A DNA stretch of 64,000 nucleotides, taken from Oscillospiraceae bacterium. Its GTDB lineage: Bacteria > Bacillota > Clostridia > Oscillospirales > Ruminococcaceae. A program made the translations under genes and the position numbers. How positions within the stretch are numbered: position 1 is the first letter of the stretch; every line of letters begins with the position of its first letter. The notes beneath the pieces were generated by a model that saw nothing but the letters and a program-made list of their open reading frames with translations, was not told where the DNA came from and did no database searches. Positions 47,801 through 57,007 of this stretch are shown here, piece after piece. Where the stretch lies: assembly GCA_015067025.1 (NCBI GenBank), contig SVNC01000006.1:1-64000 (forward strand). Reading direction: 5' to 3'.

Positions 47801-48274
47801 AACGGCTACAGCGTCTGTATATCTTCCTGCAAGTAAAAGTCTTGGGATCTCACCCGAAAGGCAGGCGGAAAGGCAGATAAGTCCCTTTGAATATTTTCTG
47901 AGCACCTCTCTGTCAATTCTGGGCTTATTGTAAAAGCCTTCTGTAAAGCCAATAGATACAAGCTTTGCAAGGTTATGATAGCCTTCGTTATCCTTACACA
48001 AAAGTATCAGGTGATAGGGCTTCATATCCTCCTTTGAGGCTTTGTCAAAACGGGATTTTGGTGCAACGTAAACTTCACAACCAATGATGGGCTTTATATC
48101 GTTTGCCACACATTCGTTGTAAAAATCCACACAGCCGTACATAACTCCGTGGTCGGTTATGGCTACGGCTTTCTGCCCCAGTTTTTTTATATGGGAAATC
48201 AGCCCTCTTAAACGGCATGCACCGTCAAGAAGGCTGTATTCGCTATGAACGTGTAAATGGACAAATCCACTCAT
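44846..48274 (-). CDS. dnaE: DNA polymerase III alpha subunit
   Basis: FVHLHVHSEYSLLDGA, GPGRGSGAGSVCAYCL, PDFDIDFCYMRR, YRPGPMDSIPKYI, FNKSHAAAYSVLAY. Confidence 0.96.
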   Translation of the reverse strand: MSGFVHLHVHSEYSLLDGACRLRGLISHIKKLGQKAVAITDHGVMYGCVDFYNECVANDIKPIIGCEVYVAPKSRFDKASKEDMKPYHLILLCKDNEGYHNLAKLVSIGFTEGFYNKPRIDREVLRKYSKGLICLSACLSGEIPRLLLAGRYTDAVAVVNEYKNIFGDDYYIELQDHGIEEQKRILPYLIRLAKDTNTPVVATNDAHYIEKEDSYVQKVLTCIQTGTTLSDENALHFPTDEFYLKSEEEMSVLFPSAAIENTVRIADKCNVTFTYGQTVLPYFKAEGYDNNDEFFDSELKKGLRERYGDNVPHDVIKRAQYEASVIKKMGYVDYFLIVADFISYAKRNNIPVGPGRGSGAGSVCAYCLKITDIDPIKYNLLFERFLNPERVSMPDFDIDFCYMRRQEVIDYVIRKYGRDKVAQIITFGTLAAKAAVRDAGRVMGMPYSKVDMVAKLIPSSSVSLEYTMSTEKELIKLCESDDEIAKLMDTAKKIEGMPRNTSIHAAGIVITREPVSEYVPLYKNGDETVTQYTMVTLERLGLLKMDFLGLRYLTVIDDCCKLIKRRDTNFDIEKIPFDDKKVYEMMSKGGTLGIFQFESGGMTSLLSRLKPQSIEDLTAALSLYRPGPMDSIPKYIDNRLHPEKIRYKHPLLKDILDVTYGCIVYQEQVMTICQRLAGYSYGRADIVRRAMAKKKHEEMKKEREIFVAGAVKNGVAENIANEIFDDMSSFASYAFNKSHAAAYSVLAYRTAYLRCHHYKEYMVALMTSVIGNSGKTAEYIDDLAQHGLRLLPPHVNKSYAGFSAEENGIRFGLLGIKSMGMNMIDTILQERKEKPFTSFYDFCKRVNGRMVNRRAIEALIKSGALDDLDANRKEMLLSYETLLDTLSGNRDIDGQLDFFSTSEGSFNQPYEIPHADEYPKQQLLMMEKEMLGIFISGHPTDSYRKTIRQYACPHIASVINDRNDGQKIRIVAMVSSKRIHTTKQGKTMSFAVLEDVSGEIEGLLFPKNHEALFHLLNEGEVMLIDGTISCEDEKDPVIFINNATKAKKDSELPDIKENVATVQDKSKETVKTLYIKVKSRSDERLPFIKKLLSENLGNSHVKVCFEDTRETVSAPLSKNVTLSDNFIQKLTEICGNSNIIIK

Positions 48275-48286
48275 ACCCTATACCTT

Positions 48287-49153
48287 TCACTTAGCTGTGT
48301 GTTTGTTTTCGATCCTCAGCTTTTCTGCAATCTCGCTTATCTTTTTCAGACGGTGATTTACACCGCTTCGGCTTATTGGTGGCTCTAACATTGCACCTAT
48401 GTCGCTGAGAGACAACTCAGAACCGTTTATTCTTATATCCGCTACCTGCAAAAGCTCGTCCGATAAATAGCTCCTGCCCTTTGTTTCAAAGATATATCTT
48501 ATATCATCCGCCTGCTTATTTGCGGCGGCTATAGTCTTGTTGAGATTTGCCGCTTCACAGTTTACTGAGCGGTTTACGTTGTTTCTGACTTCTTTAAATA
48601 TCTTGATGTTCATTATTTCCATCGCCTGCATCATTGCACCCATAAAGGTAAGAATATCAGATATCTTTTCACTTTCTTTTATATATAAAAAGCTGCTTCC
48701 TCGTCTTGTAGAAAGCTTTGCACTCATTCCATGCTCTTCGATAAGGGATAACAGCCTTCTGCACTTTTCCTCGCTATGTAAGAATATCTCGAGTTGATAC
48801 CCTTTTTCAGGATCAGCCGCACCGCCGCAGACTAAAAACACGCCCCTTAAAAACACACCGAAGGCGTCGTCATCGGAGCAATCGGGAATTTCTGACGGTA
48901 AAGCATCCTTTGAAAGCTCTACACCGTAAAGGGTAGTACCTCTCATTTCGTGCTTTATTTTTCTGCAAGGGATTTTAAGCTGTGACATAGTCTGCTCTAT
49001 ATAGTCAGCCGCCTTTTTACATTCAGTTTTAAAATAGCGGGAGTCTTCGTCTTCACTCATAGCAAAGGCGGCACCCATACAAAGTAAACGGAGTTGATTT
49101 TTGTCACTCTCGTTTTTGCAAAGTTCAATTTTGATATCCGATGCAAATGACAT
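48287..49153 (-). CDS. whiA: DNA-binding protein WhiA
   Basis: MSFASDIKIELC N-terminus, NCEAANLNKTIAAANKQ, C-terminal SRSGVNHRLKKISEIAE. Confidence 0.93.
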   Translation of the reverse strand: MSFASDIKIELCKNESDKNQLRLLCMGAAFAMSEDEDSRYFKTECKKAADYIEQTMSQLKIPCRKIKHEMRGTTLYGVELSKDALPSEIPDCSDDDAFGVFLRGVFLVCGGAADPEKGYQLEIFLHSEEKCRRLLSLIEEHGMSAKLSTRRGSSFLYIKESEKISDILTFMGAMMQAMEIMNIKIFKEVRNNVNRSVNCEAANLNKTIAAANKQADDIRYIFETKGRSYLSDELLQVADIRINGSELSLSDIGAMLEPPISRSGVNHRLKKISEIAEKLRIENKHTAK

Positions 49154-49176
49154 TTAAATCACACTCCGTTTAAAAT

Positions 49177-50049
49177 TTATTTTGGTTTATCCTTGTCTAT
49201 ATCTCTGTGCAGTATTCTTGCCTTTAAGGATTTTTCACTTATATGTGTGCGGAGATTTTCCGCAAAGGTAACGCTTCTATGCTTGCCGCCCGTACATCCG
49301 AAGGCTATTACGAGCTGACTCTTACCCTCGTGCAGATACTGGGGGAGCAGAAAGTCTATGAGGTCAAAAAGCTTTGCTTCAAGAGTTTTAGAGCTTTCAA
49401 ACTGCATTACGTAATCCCTTACCTCTTTATCAAGACCTGTTTTTTGCTTTAATTCAGGTATGTAAAAGGGGTTGGGCAGACAACGAACGTCAAAAACCAA
49501 GTCCGCCTCATTAGGCACACCGTATTTAAAGCCGAAGGAAATACAGCTTATTGTCATACTGTCTGAGGGGTTTTCGAGGAAAAGATTGAGTATATTTTCC
49601 TTTAAGGTAGAAGTAGACATAAGTGTAGTATCAATGTAATAATCTGCCTCATTCTTGATTGGCTCAAGCATATTGCATTCTGCTTCGATAGCCTTGTCAA
49701 TATCGCCGTTTGCTACGTCAAAAAGAGGGTGACGGCGGCGGGTCTCCTTATATCTCTGCTTTATAACGCTCTGCTTTGCGTCGACAAAAAGGAGTTTTAC
49801 GTCAAGGCTAAGCTTCTTCAGCTTTTCGAGATTTTCATTGAGGTGTAAGAACATAGTTCCGCCTCTGATATCGGTAACGATGGCGATCTTTGAAATAGCA
49901 TCGTTTTCCTGACATATTTCAGCAAACTGAGGTATAAGTTGTGGCGGCATATTGTCAATACAATAATATCCGATGTCCTCCAGTACGTTTACAGCACAGG
50001 ATTTGCCTCCGCCCGAAAGACCGGTAACTATAACAAATTCTTTTTTCAT
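49177..50049 (-). CDS. rapZ: RNase adapter RapZ/YvcJ-type P-loop protein
   Basis: VIVTGLSGGGKSCAVNVLEDIGYYCIDNMPPQLI, FDVRCLPNPFY, AFGCTGGKHRSVTFAE. Confidence 0.95.
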   Translation of the reverse strand: MKKEFVIVTGLSGGGKSCAVNVLEDIGYYCIDNMPPQLIPQFAEICQENDAISKIAIVTDIRGGTMFLHLNENLEKLKKLSLDVKLLFVDAKQSVIKQRYKETRRRHPLFDVANGDIDKAIEAECNMLEPIKNEADYYIDTTLMSTSTLKENILNLFLENPSDSMTISCISFGFKYGVPNEADLVFDVRCLPNPFYIPELKQKTGLDKEVRDYVMQFESSKTLEAKLFDLIDFLLPQYLHEGKSQLVIAFGCTGGKHRSVTFAENLRTHISEKSLKARILHRDIDKDKPK

Positions 50050-50081
50050 ATACAGTCCTTACCTTTCGCTTTAAAGTCCCA

Positions 50082-50996
50082 TCATTCCATAATAAGAACT
50101 TCGCACTGAAGCTCTACGCCAGTTTCTTTTTTCACTTTATCCTTAACTATGTCAATAACACCCAATACGTCGGAAAAGGTAGCGTTATCCTTGTTTATAA
50201 CAAAACCGCTGTGCTTTGTGCTGACTTCGGCACCGCCGCAGGCTGTACCCTTTAAGCCGCACACTTCGATAAGTCTGCCTGCAAAATCACCCTCGGGTCT
50301 TTTAAAGGTACTGCCGGCACTGGGATAATCCAGCGGTTGCTTATCTTTTCTTTTCTGCATAAGGGTATCCATCATACTTTTGATTTCAACCTTGTCGCCT
50401 TTTTTAAGACCTATCTTTACAGAGGTTATACAGTAATTCTTTTCTGAAAAGATACTGTGACGGTAGGAAAGCTCCATTTCCGATAAGGGAACTTCTTTTA
50501 TCTTTCCGTCATCAATATATTTGCAGGAGATCACTACGTCCTTCATTTCTCCGCCGTAAGCACCTGCATTCATATATACCGCACCACCTACAGAACCGGG
50601 GATGCCGTAGGCAAATTCAAGTCCTGTAAGACTGTTTTCAAGAGCCACCTGACAGACTGCCGAAAGTGATGCGCCAGCCTTACATTCGATAGTTTCTCCT
50701 TCTACACGTACAGAGGAAAAATCACTGCCGATAAGAAGTACAACACCCTTAAGTCCGTTATCGCTGACTAAAACGTTACTGCCTCTGCCGATGACGTAGT
50801 ATTTTATTCCTGATTTTTCGCACTGCTCTATAAGCTCACATAAGAGAGCTTCGCAGTTTATTTTTACCATAACATCACAGGGACCGCCTATTCTGAAGGT
50901 GGTGTGATGCTTCATTTCTTCGTTATACAGTACCGCCGCTCCGTATTTAAGGGCGGTCTGCTCGATTATAGAGTAATCGTTACAGCTCAAATCCAT
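50082..50996 (-). CDS. murB: UDP-N-acetylmuramate dehydrogenase
   Basis: HTTFRIGGPCDVMV, IGRGSNVLVSDNG, GIPGSVGGAVYMNAGAYGGE, PSAGSTFKRPEGDFAGRLIE. Confidence 0.95.
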   Translation of the reverse strand: MDLSCNDYSIIEQTALKYGAAVLYNEEMKHHTTFRIGGPCDVMVKINCEALLCELIEQCEKSGIKYYVIGRGSNVLVSDNGLKGVVLLIGSDFSSVRVEGETIECKAGASLSAVCQVALENSLTGLEFAYGIPGSVGGAVYMNAGAYGGEMKDVVISCKYIDDGKIKEVPLSEMELSYRHSIFSEKNYCITSVKIGLKKGDKVEIKSMMDTLMQKRKDKQPLDYPSAGSTFKRPEGDFAGRLIEVCGLKGTACGGAEVSTKHSGFVINKDNATFSDVLGVIDIVKDKVKKETGVELQCEVLIME

Positions 50997-51020
50997 TGTC
51001 TCCTTGGTTTATTTTCAGGA

Positions 51021-51977
51021 TTATGCCTGCTTTAAACGATAGAGGTTAGCCGCACCTACGATACCTGCATCGTTACCCAGCTTTGCAATGCCGAGCTTTG
51101 TGGACTTTTCGGGGTTGATGCAATAGCTTTCTCTTGCAATATATTCTTCAAGAGGCTTTGTGAGGTATTCGCCTTCCTTGCAGATACCGCCGCCGATGAG
51201 TAACATTTCGGGCTGGAAGGTGTTTACTACGTTTACAAGACCGCAGCCTAAGTAGTTGAGGTATTCTTCGACTACAGCTTTACCTGCAGCGTCGTTCTTT
51301 CTCATAGCGTCGAAGGCTGTCTTGCCGTCTACGTTTTCGATAGAACCGGCAATTTCCCACATAGCACTGTCCTTGTTTTCTTCCATTGCACGCTTTGTAG
51401 CGTTGATGAGGGCTGTAGCAGAGCTGTATGCTTCAAAGCAACCCTTTCTGCCGCAACCGCACTGCCTGCCGTTGTACTCGATAACAGAGTGACCAAGCTC
51501 ACCCCCGCAGAAGTTAAAGCCTGTATAGATCTGACCGTCAATGATGATGCCACCGCCGACGCCTGTGCCGAGAGTGATTACGACTACGTTCTGATAACCC
51601 TTGCCTGCACCGTTTATAACTTCGCCGTAAGCGGCAACGTTTGCGTCGTTTTCAACGTATACGTCCTTGCCGAGTCTTTCCTTTAAAAGTCCGCCGATGT
51701 TTGTGTTGTTAAAGCCTAAGTTGCAGGAGTAGAGAACTACGCCTGTATTTCTGTCGGCAACACCGGGAGTGCCAATACCGATGCTTTCGATCTCATCTAC
51801 GGAGATCTTTGCATCCTCGCAGGCAAGCTTAACCCCTTCGGCAATGCTGTCTGCAATCTCTTCAGCAGGACGGGGGAGGTTAGTCTTTATATTTGACTTG
51901 CCGATGATCTGAAAATTATCGTCTACTACGCCTACCTTTATATTTGTTCCGCCTAAATCAATTCCTATATTGTACAT
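51021..51977 (-). CDS. glcK: ROK-family glucokinase
   Basis: GIDLGGTNIKVGVVD, ENDANVAAYGE, TLGTGVGGGIIIDG, CGCGRKGCFEAYSS. Confidence 0.93.
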   Translation of the reverse strand: MYNIGIDLGGTNIKVGVVDDNFQIIGKSNIKTNLPRPAEEIADSIAEGVKLACEDAKISVDEIESIGIGTPGVADRNTGVVLYSCNLGFNNTNIGGLLKERLGKDVYVENDANVAAYGEVINGAGKGYQNVVVITLGTGVGGGIIIDGQIYTGFNFCGGELGHSVIEYNGRQCGCGRKGCFEAYSSATALINATKRAMEENKDSAMWEIAGSIENVDGKTAFDAMRKNDAAGKAVVEEYLNYLGCGLVNVVNTFQPEMLLIGGGICKEGEYLTKPLEEYIARESYCINPEKSTKLGIAKLGNDAGIVGAANLYRLKQA

Positions 51978-52023
51978 TTTTCTGTTTTCCTTTCAAGATT
52001 ATTTTATTCTTTGTTTTTACGTT

Positions 52024-52761
52024 TTATTCTGCTGTTAAAAGAGCATTGGGTTTAAGTCCCTTAGAGCTTATAAATTCTTCAAAACGCTTTAAATCTGCGT
52101 TTATAACAAGCTCCTCGGGGAAATCAATTTCACTCAGTAAAAGCTCTGCCTGAGTAAATGCACCCACCTTATCGTGAAAATGTGCATCAGAGTTTACCAT
52201 AATTCTGCAACCGTTCTTTGCACAGGTGGGGAGAATGATGTTTTTAAGGTTTTCAATTGACCTTTTGCTACGAAACCTGCTTACGTTGAATTCCATAGCT
52301 ACGTTCTTTTCCTTGCACGCCTTTGTGACTTCGTCCACGTCATAGGGATAATCGGGAGAATCGGTATGACCGAGTACAAATACCTTAGGGTTATCAAGCA
52401 CCCCTAAATATGCACTTGTGTGCTGTGCTTCAGTACCGTAGGGCATACAACCGCCGTGCATTGACGCCACCATCCATTCCACGTTGCCGTAGATATATTC
52501 GTTTACGTCAAGACTTCCGTCAAAATCAATGATATCGGCTTCAATACCCTTTATTATTCTGACCCCGTAAAGAAAATCGGGGATCACTCTCATATTGCAG
52601 AAATGCCATTCGTGAGGACTGTCGGGCATATTTACAGAGTGATCTGTCATTGCAAGATAACTCAGTCCTCTTTCTGCCGCCGCCTTTGCGTTTTCCGTAA
52701 TGGTGGAATAGGCGTGGGTGCAGGCAATGGTATGCGTATGCATATCCGCTACAAATTTCAT
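52024..52761 (-). CDS. PHP-domain phosphatase (YcdX-like)
   Basis: ADMHTHTIACTHAYSTI, GIEADIID, VNSDAHFHDKVG. Confidence 0.88.
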   Translation of the reverse strand: MKFVADMHTHTIACTHAYSTITENAKAAAERGLSYLAMTDHSVNMPDSPHEWHFCNMRVIPDFLYGVRIIKGIEADIIDFDGSLDVNEYIYGNVEWMVASMHGGCMPYGTEAQHTSAYLGVLDNPKVFVLGHTDSPDYPYDVDEVTKACKEKNVAMEFNVSRFRSKRSIENLKNIILPTCAKNGCRIMVNSDAHFHDKVGAFTQAELLLSEIDFPEELVINADLKRFEEFISSKGLKPNALLTAE

Positions 52762-52795
52762 TTTTCTGTTCCTTCCTGTTGTTCTGTCTATGTAA

Positions 52796-53749
52796 TTATG
52801 ACCAGCTTGTTATAGTGTCAGAGCCTTCCATATTAAGACCTAAATTGTCAAGAAGCTCCTGTGCCGCATTGTAGCCCATCTTCTTCTGTCTGTTGTTCAT
52901 AGCGGCAACCTCTAAGATTACTGCTAAGTTTCTACCGGGCTTTACGGGAATAGTGAGAGAGGGAACCTTTACGCCGAGTATTGAAACGTAGTGGTTATCA
53001 ACGCCCATTCTATCGTAGATCTTTTCAGGATTCCAAAGCTCAAGCTCTACTACCATATCTATCTTTTCATTTACCTTTACAGCGCCCATACCGAAAAGCT
53101 GACGGGCATTGATGATACCGATACCGCGAAGCTCTAAGAAGTGTCTTATGTTATCAGGTGAGCTGCCGACTAAAGTGATGTTGGACGCCTTTCTGATCTC
53201 AACCGCATCGTCTGCAATAAGACGGTGACCACGCTTTACAAGCTCGATTGCAGTTTCAGACTTACCAACGCCGCTTTCGCCCAAGATAAGCATACCTTCA
53301 CCGTATACTTCGATAAGTACGCCGTGTCGGGTGATACGGGGAGCAAGCTGAAGGCTTAAATATGCAACTAATTTTGATGTAAAGGTAGACGTACTTTCTT
53401 CACTTCGGAGCAGAGGAACACCGTAGGTTTCGGCGTATTCCTTCATTTCGGGGATTATTTCAAGACCTCTTGAAATAATGACTGCCGCAGGCTTTACGCT
53501 GAAGAATTTCTTAAGACGCTGAAGTCTTATTTCTGCACCGCACTGACCGAGGTATGCAGTTTCTGAGTTGCCGATTATCTGTATTCTGTTATTGTCAAAG
53601 TATTCATAAAAACCCGCAAGCTGAAGTCCCGGTCTGTTTACGTCAATATCTGAAATAAAGATGTTTGCAGGGTCATCGGGAGTATGGATTACTTCCAGCG
53701 AATGTTCGTCGATTATCGCCTTTAAGGATACGGTAAATTCCTGTGCCAT
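52796..53749 (-). CDS. hprK: HPr kinase/phosphorylase
   Basis: GEGMLILGESGVGKSETAIELVKRGHRLIADDAVEI, ELRGIGIINARQLFG, IPVKPGRNLAVILEVAAMNNRQKKMGYNAAQE. Confidence 0.95.
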   Translation of the reverse strand: MAQEFTVSLKAIIDEHSLEVIHTPDDPANIFISDIDVNRPGLQLAGFYEYFDNNRIQIIGNSETAYLGQCGAEIRLQRLKKFFSVKPAAVIISRGLEIIPEMKEYAETYGVPLLRSEESTSTFTSKLVAYLSLQLAPRITRHGVLIEVYGEGMLILGESGVGKSETAIELVKRGHRLIADDAVEIRKASNITLVGSSPDNIRHFLELRGIGIINARQLFGMGAVKVNEKIDMVVELELWNPEKIYDRMGVDNHYVSILGVKVPSLTIPVKPGRNLAVILEVAAMNNRQKKMGYNAAQELLDNLGLNMEGSDTITSWS

Positions 53750-53948
53750 AGTGTTTTTCCTTTCGGTTTTAGGGATTTTGGAGCATTGTATTTTACCCTC
53801 AGAAAAAGATGATAAATAAAAGCTCTCATACATATTCAATTATACTACATTACAGTACTTATTGCAAGCGAAAAATGAAATAAAGGACAAAAAATAACCG
53901 CCGCTGTGGCATACGCCACAGCAGCGGAATTTTAATTATCATCTGTGA

Positions 53949-54611
53949 TTATTTCTTGGATGCGAGGAACTTGTAAACTACAGCCGCTAAAGCACCGCCA
54001 ACGAGGGGAGCTACGATGAATACCCATACGTTTGCAAGAGCGTCGCCGCCTACGAATAAAGCAGGACCGAAGCTACGTGCAGGGTTTACGGACGTACCTG
54101 TAAAGGAGATACCTAAGATGTGTACAAGTGTTAATGAAAGACCGATAACAAGACCTGCAACGGCACTGTTTTCTGTCTTTGACGTAACGCCTAAAATAGC
54201 GATTACAAATACAAAGGTGAGAATAATTTCAACGAGGATAGAAAGAAGAATATCGCCCTTGAAAAGCCCGTTTGCACCAAGACCGCTTTCTACACCTACG
54301 AGTGCCATAAGAACTGCTGCACCTGCTGTAGCACCTGCAAACTGTGCTATAACGTAGCCGACAAAGTCCTTTACAGACATCTTGCCGCTGATGAGCATTG
54401 CGATAGATACCGCAGGGTTGATGTGACAGCCTGAAACGTTACCGATTGAATATGCCATAGCAACGATAACAAGACCGAATGCGAGAGCGGTTAAAAGATA
54501 ACCTGTGCCGTTTGTTGCTGAGCAGCCTACTACTGCGGCTGTTCCGCATGCGAATAATACCAGTACGAAAGTACCGATAAATTCAGCAATGTACTTTTTG
54601 ATTGATTCCAT
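53949..54611 (-). CDS. MIP-family aquaporin (AqpZ-like)
   Basis: GCHINPAVS and SVNPARSFGPALF NPA motifs. Confidence 0.92.
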   Translation of the reverse strand: MESIKKYIAEFIGTFVLVLFACGTAAVVGCSATNGTGYLLTALAFGLVIVAMAYSIGNVSGCHINPAVSIAMLISGKMSVKDFVGYVIAQFAGATAGAAVLMALVGVESGLGANGLFKGDILLSILVEIILTFVFVIAILGVTSKTENSAVAGLVIGLSLTLVHILGISFTGTSVNPARSFGPALFVGGDALANVWVFIVAPLVGGALAAVVYKFLASKK

Positions 54612-54696
54612 TGTGATAATTCCTTTCGGGTTTTATTTTGACCGCCTGAGGCGGCTGAGTCCATAGCCTTATTATACAATATGAAAGGGTGTTTTG

Positions 54697-55023
54697 TCAA
54701 ATGACTCCTGCAAAGGAAAATAAAAGCTCCGACAGATAGACCGATACGCAGGAGGCTATTGCAACTATGGTAAGATCCTTTTCAAAGATTGCAAATATTA
54801 CCGCAACCAGCAAGCCCACAGCCGCTGATGCAATACTTCCCGTAGCGTAAAGTGCTGCAGGAAAGGTCATTGCCGTAAGTACCGTATAGGGTATGTAGTA
54901 AAGGAATGACTTTACGAAGGTGTTTTTTATTTTCTTTCTTACTGCCGCAAATGGGATGGCTCTTATAAGGTAAGTAGAGCCTGACATTATAAGCAGATAT
55001 ATTAAAAACTGTCCGTTATCCAT
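54697..55023 (-). CDS. azlD: AzlD-like branched-chain amino acid exporter small subunit
   Basis: Small four-TM protein SGSTYLIRAIPFA next to azlC. Confidence 0.85.
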   Translation of the reverse strand: MDNGQFLIYLLIMSGSTYLIRAIPFAAVRKKIKNTFVKSFLYYIPYTVLTAMTFPAALYATGSIASAAVGLLVAVIFAIFEKDLTIVAIASCVSVYLSELLFSFAGVI

Positions 55024-55726
55024 CTATCGCTTCCTCCTTTACAGGGAAAACTATTGCGCCGATAACAGCGGCAAGGATAGCACAAACGCTTATTGTAATA
55101 CCTGAGGAAATTTCCTTTAATACGGGTGTGTAATAGAAGATACAGCTGAGTGCAAGAGCTATAAAAACTACGATAAGCAGTGATTTTGATTTTTTCGCCT
55201 TTGGTGCAACTATCGCAACGAACATTCCGTATATCGCAATGCAAAGTGCTGACATCAGCGAGTCGGGCAAAACGTTACCAAGCAATGCACCAAGTAAAGT
55301 ACCCATTGTCCAGCCAAGCCAGGGGATAAGGGATAATCCCGTGAAGAAGGAACGGGATACGCTTTTCTCATTTGATGCAACGGCAAAAATCTCATCAGTT
55401 ATGAAAAATCCCAGTAACCAGCGGTATAATCCTCTGAATTTACCGTCCGTCTTTTGTGAAAGGGATATTGCCATAAAGGAATATCTCACGTTTACAGTAA
55501 GCTGAGAAATCAGCATCTCTATATATTGTCCGGGGTTTATCATTATTCCGACTCCTGCAAGCTGTCCTGCAGAGGTTACTGTCACCATTGATATTATTAC
55601 AGCCTGCCACCAGTGAAGTCCCTTTGACACAGCCATAATACCGAAGGAGAATGAAACAGACAGATATCCCAGTCCTATAGGTATACCTGATTTCAGTCCC
55701 CTTAAAAATGAATTTTTAATCTTCAA
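55016..55726 (-). CDS. azlC: AzlC-like branched-chain amino acid exporter large subunit
   Basis: GLKSGIPIGLGYLSVSFSFGIMAVSKGLHWWQAVIISMVTVTSAGQLAGVGIM. Confidence 0.92.
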   Translation of the reverse strand: MKIKNSFLRGLKSGIPIGLGYLSVSFSFGIMAVSKGLHWWQAVIISMVTVTSAGQLAGVGIMINPGQYIEMLISQLTVNVRYSFMAISLSQKTDGKFRGLYRWLLGFFITDEIFAVASNEKSVSRSFFTGLSLIPWLGWTMGTLLGALLGNVLPDSLMSALCIAIYGMFVAIVAPKAKKSKSLLIVVFIALALSCIFYYTPVLKEISSGITISVCAILAAVIGAIVFPVKEEAIDG

Positions 55727-55753
55727 AATTGTCCATCTCTCTTTTTTCTGTTT

Positions 55754-56161
55754 TTAATTTCCGTTCCAGAGGTTGTAGTATCTTAAAGCGGTTTTCATAA
55801 AATCTTCGGTAACGCCGAAATGCTCCGCCAGCTCCCAAAGCTCGTTTACTCCGCTTTTAAGAAGCTTTACAACTACCCTTCTCGGAATGGTATTTCTTAT
55901 CGCCCAGACGTCGGCTCTGCGTTCTATCCTTCCTCTTGGTACGATGGGACAATCCTCATCGTAAAAGGAATTTGTAATGCAATGCCCAAGCTCATGGGCG
56001 GATTTTACTTTATAATCAGCGTGACTTTTTACTTTGCGGCGGTCTATTGCTATCATGCAAAAGCCGTTTATACTGTGACTCATAGCCTCTTCATTTCCGT
56101 ACATCCTCATATCAATAATGGGGATGTCGTTTTTCTGTGCTATCTTCATAAGATTTTTCAA
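55754..56161 (-). CDS. ImmA/IrrE-family metallopeptidase (prophage)
   Basis: HELGHCITNSFYDEDCP metalloprotease motif; directly downstream of the phage-type repressor. Confidence 0.85.
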   Translation of the reverse strand: MKNLMKIAQKNDIPIIDMRMYGNEEAMSHSINGFCMIAIDRRKVKSHADYKVKSAHELGHCITNSFYDEDCPIVPRGRIERRADVWAIRNTIPRRVVVKLLKSGVNELWELAEHFGVTEDFMKTALRYYNLWNGN

Positions 56162-56201
56162 AATTCACGCCTCCTTACGTTTAAAACTTGTTTAAAGGTC
56201 C

Positions 56202-56546
56202 TTAGTTATTCTCCTGTTCCTTTTGTTTCTGACGGTATTTTAAATGCTCCATAGCAAGTCTTTTAACGTCGTCTAAAACGTCATCGTCAATTTCTGTATC
56301 ACCGAAAAGTGCAAACTTCAGCTTGCTGTCAGAAATTGATACAGTGTCGTATTCGCTGAGAAGAAAATCCGTATCTGTACCGAAAAAATCTGCAATTGCT
56401 TTTAACGTGTCGAAATCAGGTTCACGCTTGCCCAGCTCGTAAAGACTGTAGCCCTGCTTTGTCATGCCTAAATGCTCCGCTACCTCAGCCTGGGAAAAAC
56501 CCTTCTTTTTACGGAGAGCTTTGATATTTTCTGAAAAAATACTCAT
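56202..56546 (-). CDS. XRE-family phage repressor (ImmR/cI-like)
   Basis: ENIKALRKKKGFSQAEVAEHLGMTKQGYSLYELGKREPDFDTLKAIADFFG. Confidence 0.9.
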   Translation of the reverse strand: MSIFSENIKALRKKKGFSQAEVAEHLGMTKQGYSLYELGKREPDFDTLKAIADFFGTDTDFLLSEYDTVSISDSKLKFALFGDTEIDDDVLDDVKRLAMEHLKYRQKQKEQENN

Positions 56547-56592
56547 AGCTTAAGACCTTCCTTATTTTATTTTTACATTTTACTGTGCTTAA

Positions 56593-56776
56593 ATTATATC
56601 AACGATATGTTGATAAGTCAACATAGTGTTGTAAAATTCTACGTTTTCCACAACAAAAGCAACAAACTGTTGACGCTTTCTCTATATTTCTCACAAACTT
56701 TAAAAAATTATCAACAAACTGTTGACAAATCTGTTTCTTTGTGATATCCTTGTGTCAAAGGACAACAAATCGTTGA
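56593..56776. promoter_or_regulatory. Bidirectional lysogeny switch: five TCAAC-N5-GTTGA operators and two sigma-A-type promoters
   Basis: Operators at 56599-56613, 56618-56632, 56659-56673, 56711-56725, 56762-56776; minus promoter TTGACT-N17-TATAAT (56621-56593); plus promoter TTGACA-N17-TATCCT from 56722. Confidence 0.85.
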
Positions 56777-56854
56777 CTTCGACAAACGGCTTACATCCCT
56801 TAAACAAATAATAACACGAGCTGTGTACGATAAACTGTACAGAAAGGAGGATGA

Positions 56855-57007
56855 ATGTACACCTGTACAAAATGCAAAAACAAATTTCAGACAGAGGACT
56901 TAGATTATATTTCGGTACAGTACGGAGAGTGCTGGGGATATCCTGCTTATAAAAGAGAATGGTGCTGTCCTATATGCAAGGGAGAAGTAGAAGAAAATGA
57001 AGAGTGA
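56855..57007 (+). CDS. Small zinc-ribbon-like phage protein (50 aa), absent from the ORF track
   Basis: MYTCTKCKNKFQTEDLDYISVQYGECWGYPAYKREWCCPICKGEVEENEE; RBS AGAAAGGAGG. Confidence 0.8.
   Translation: MYTCTKCKNKFQTEDLDYISVQYGECWGYPAYKREWCCPICKGEVEENEE

Noticed and set aside
44079-47836. Plus-strand ORFs opposite pfkA and dnaE
   Set aside because: Shadow ORFs of conserved genes
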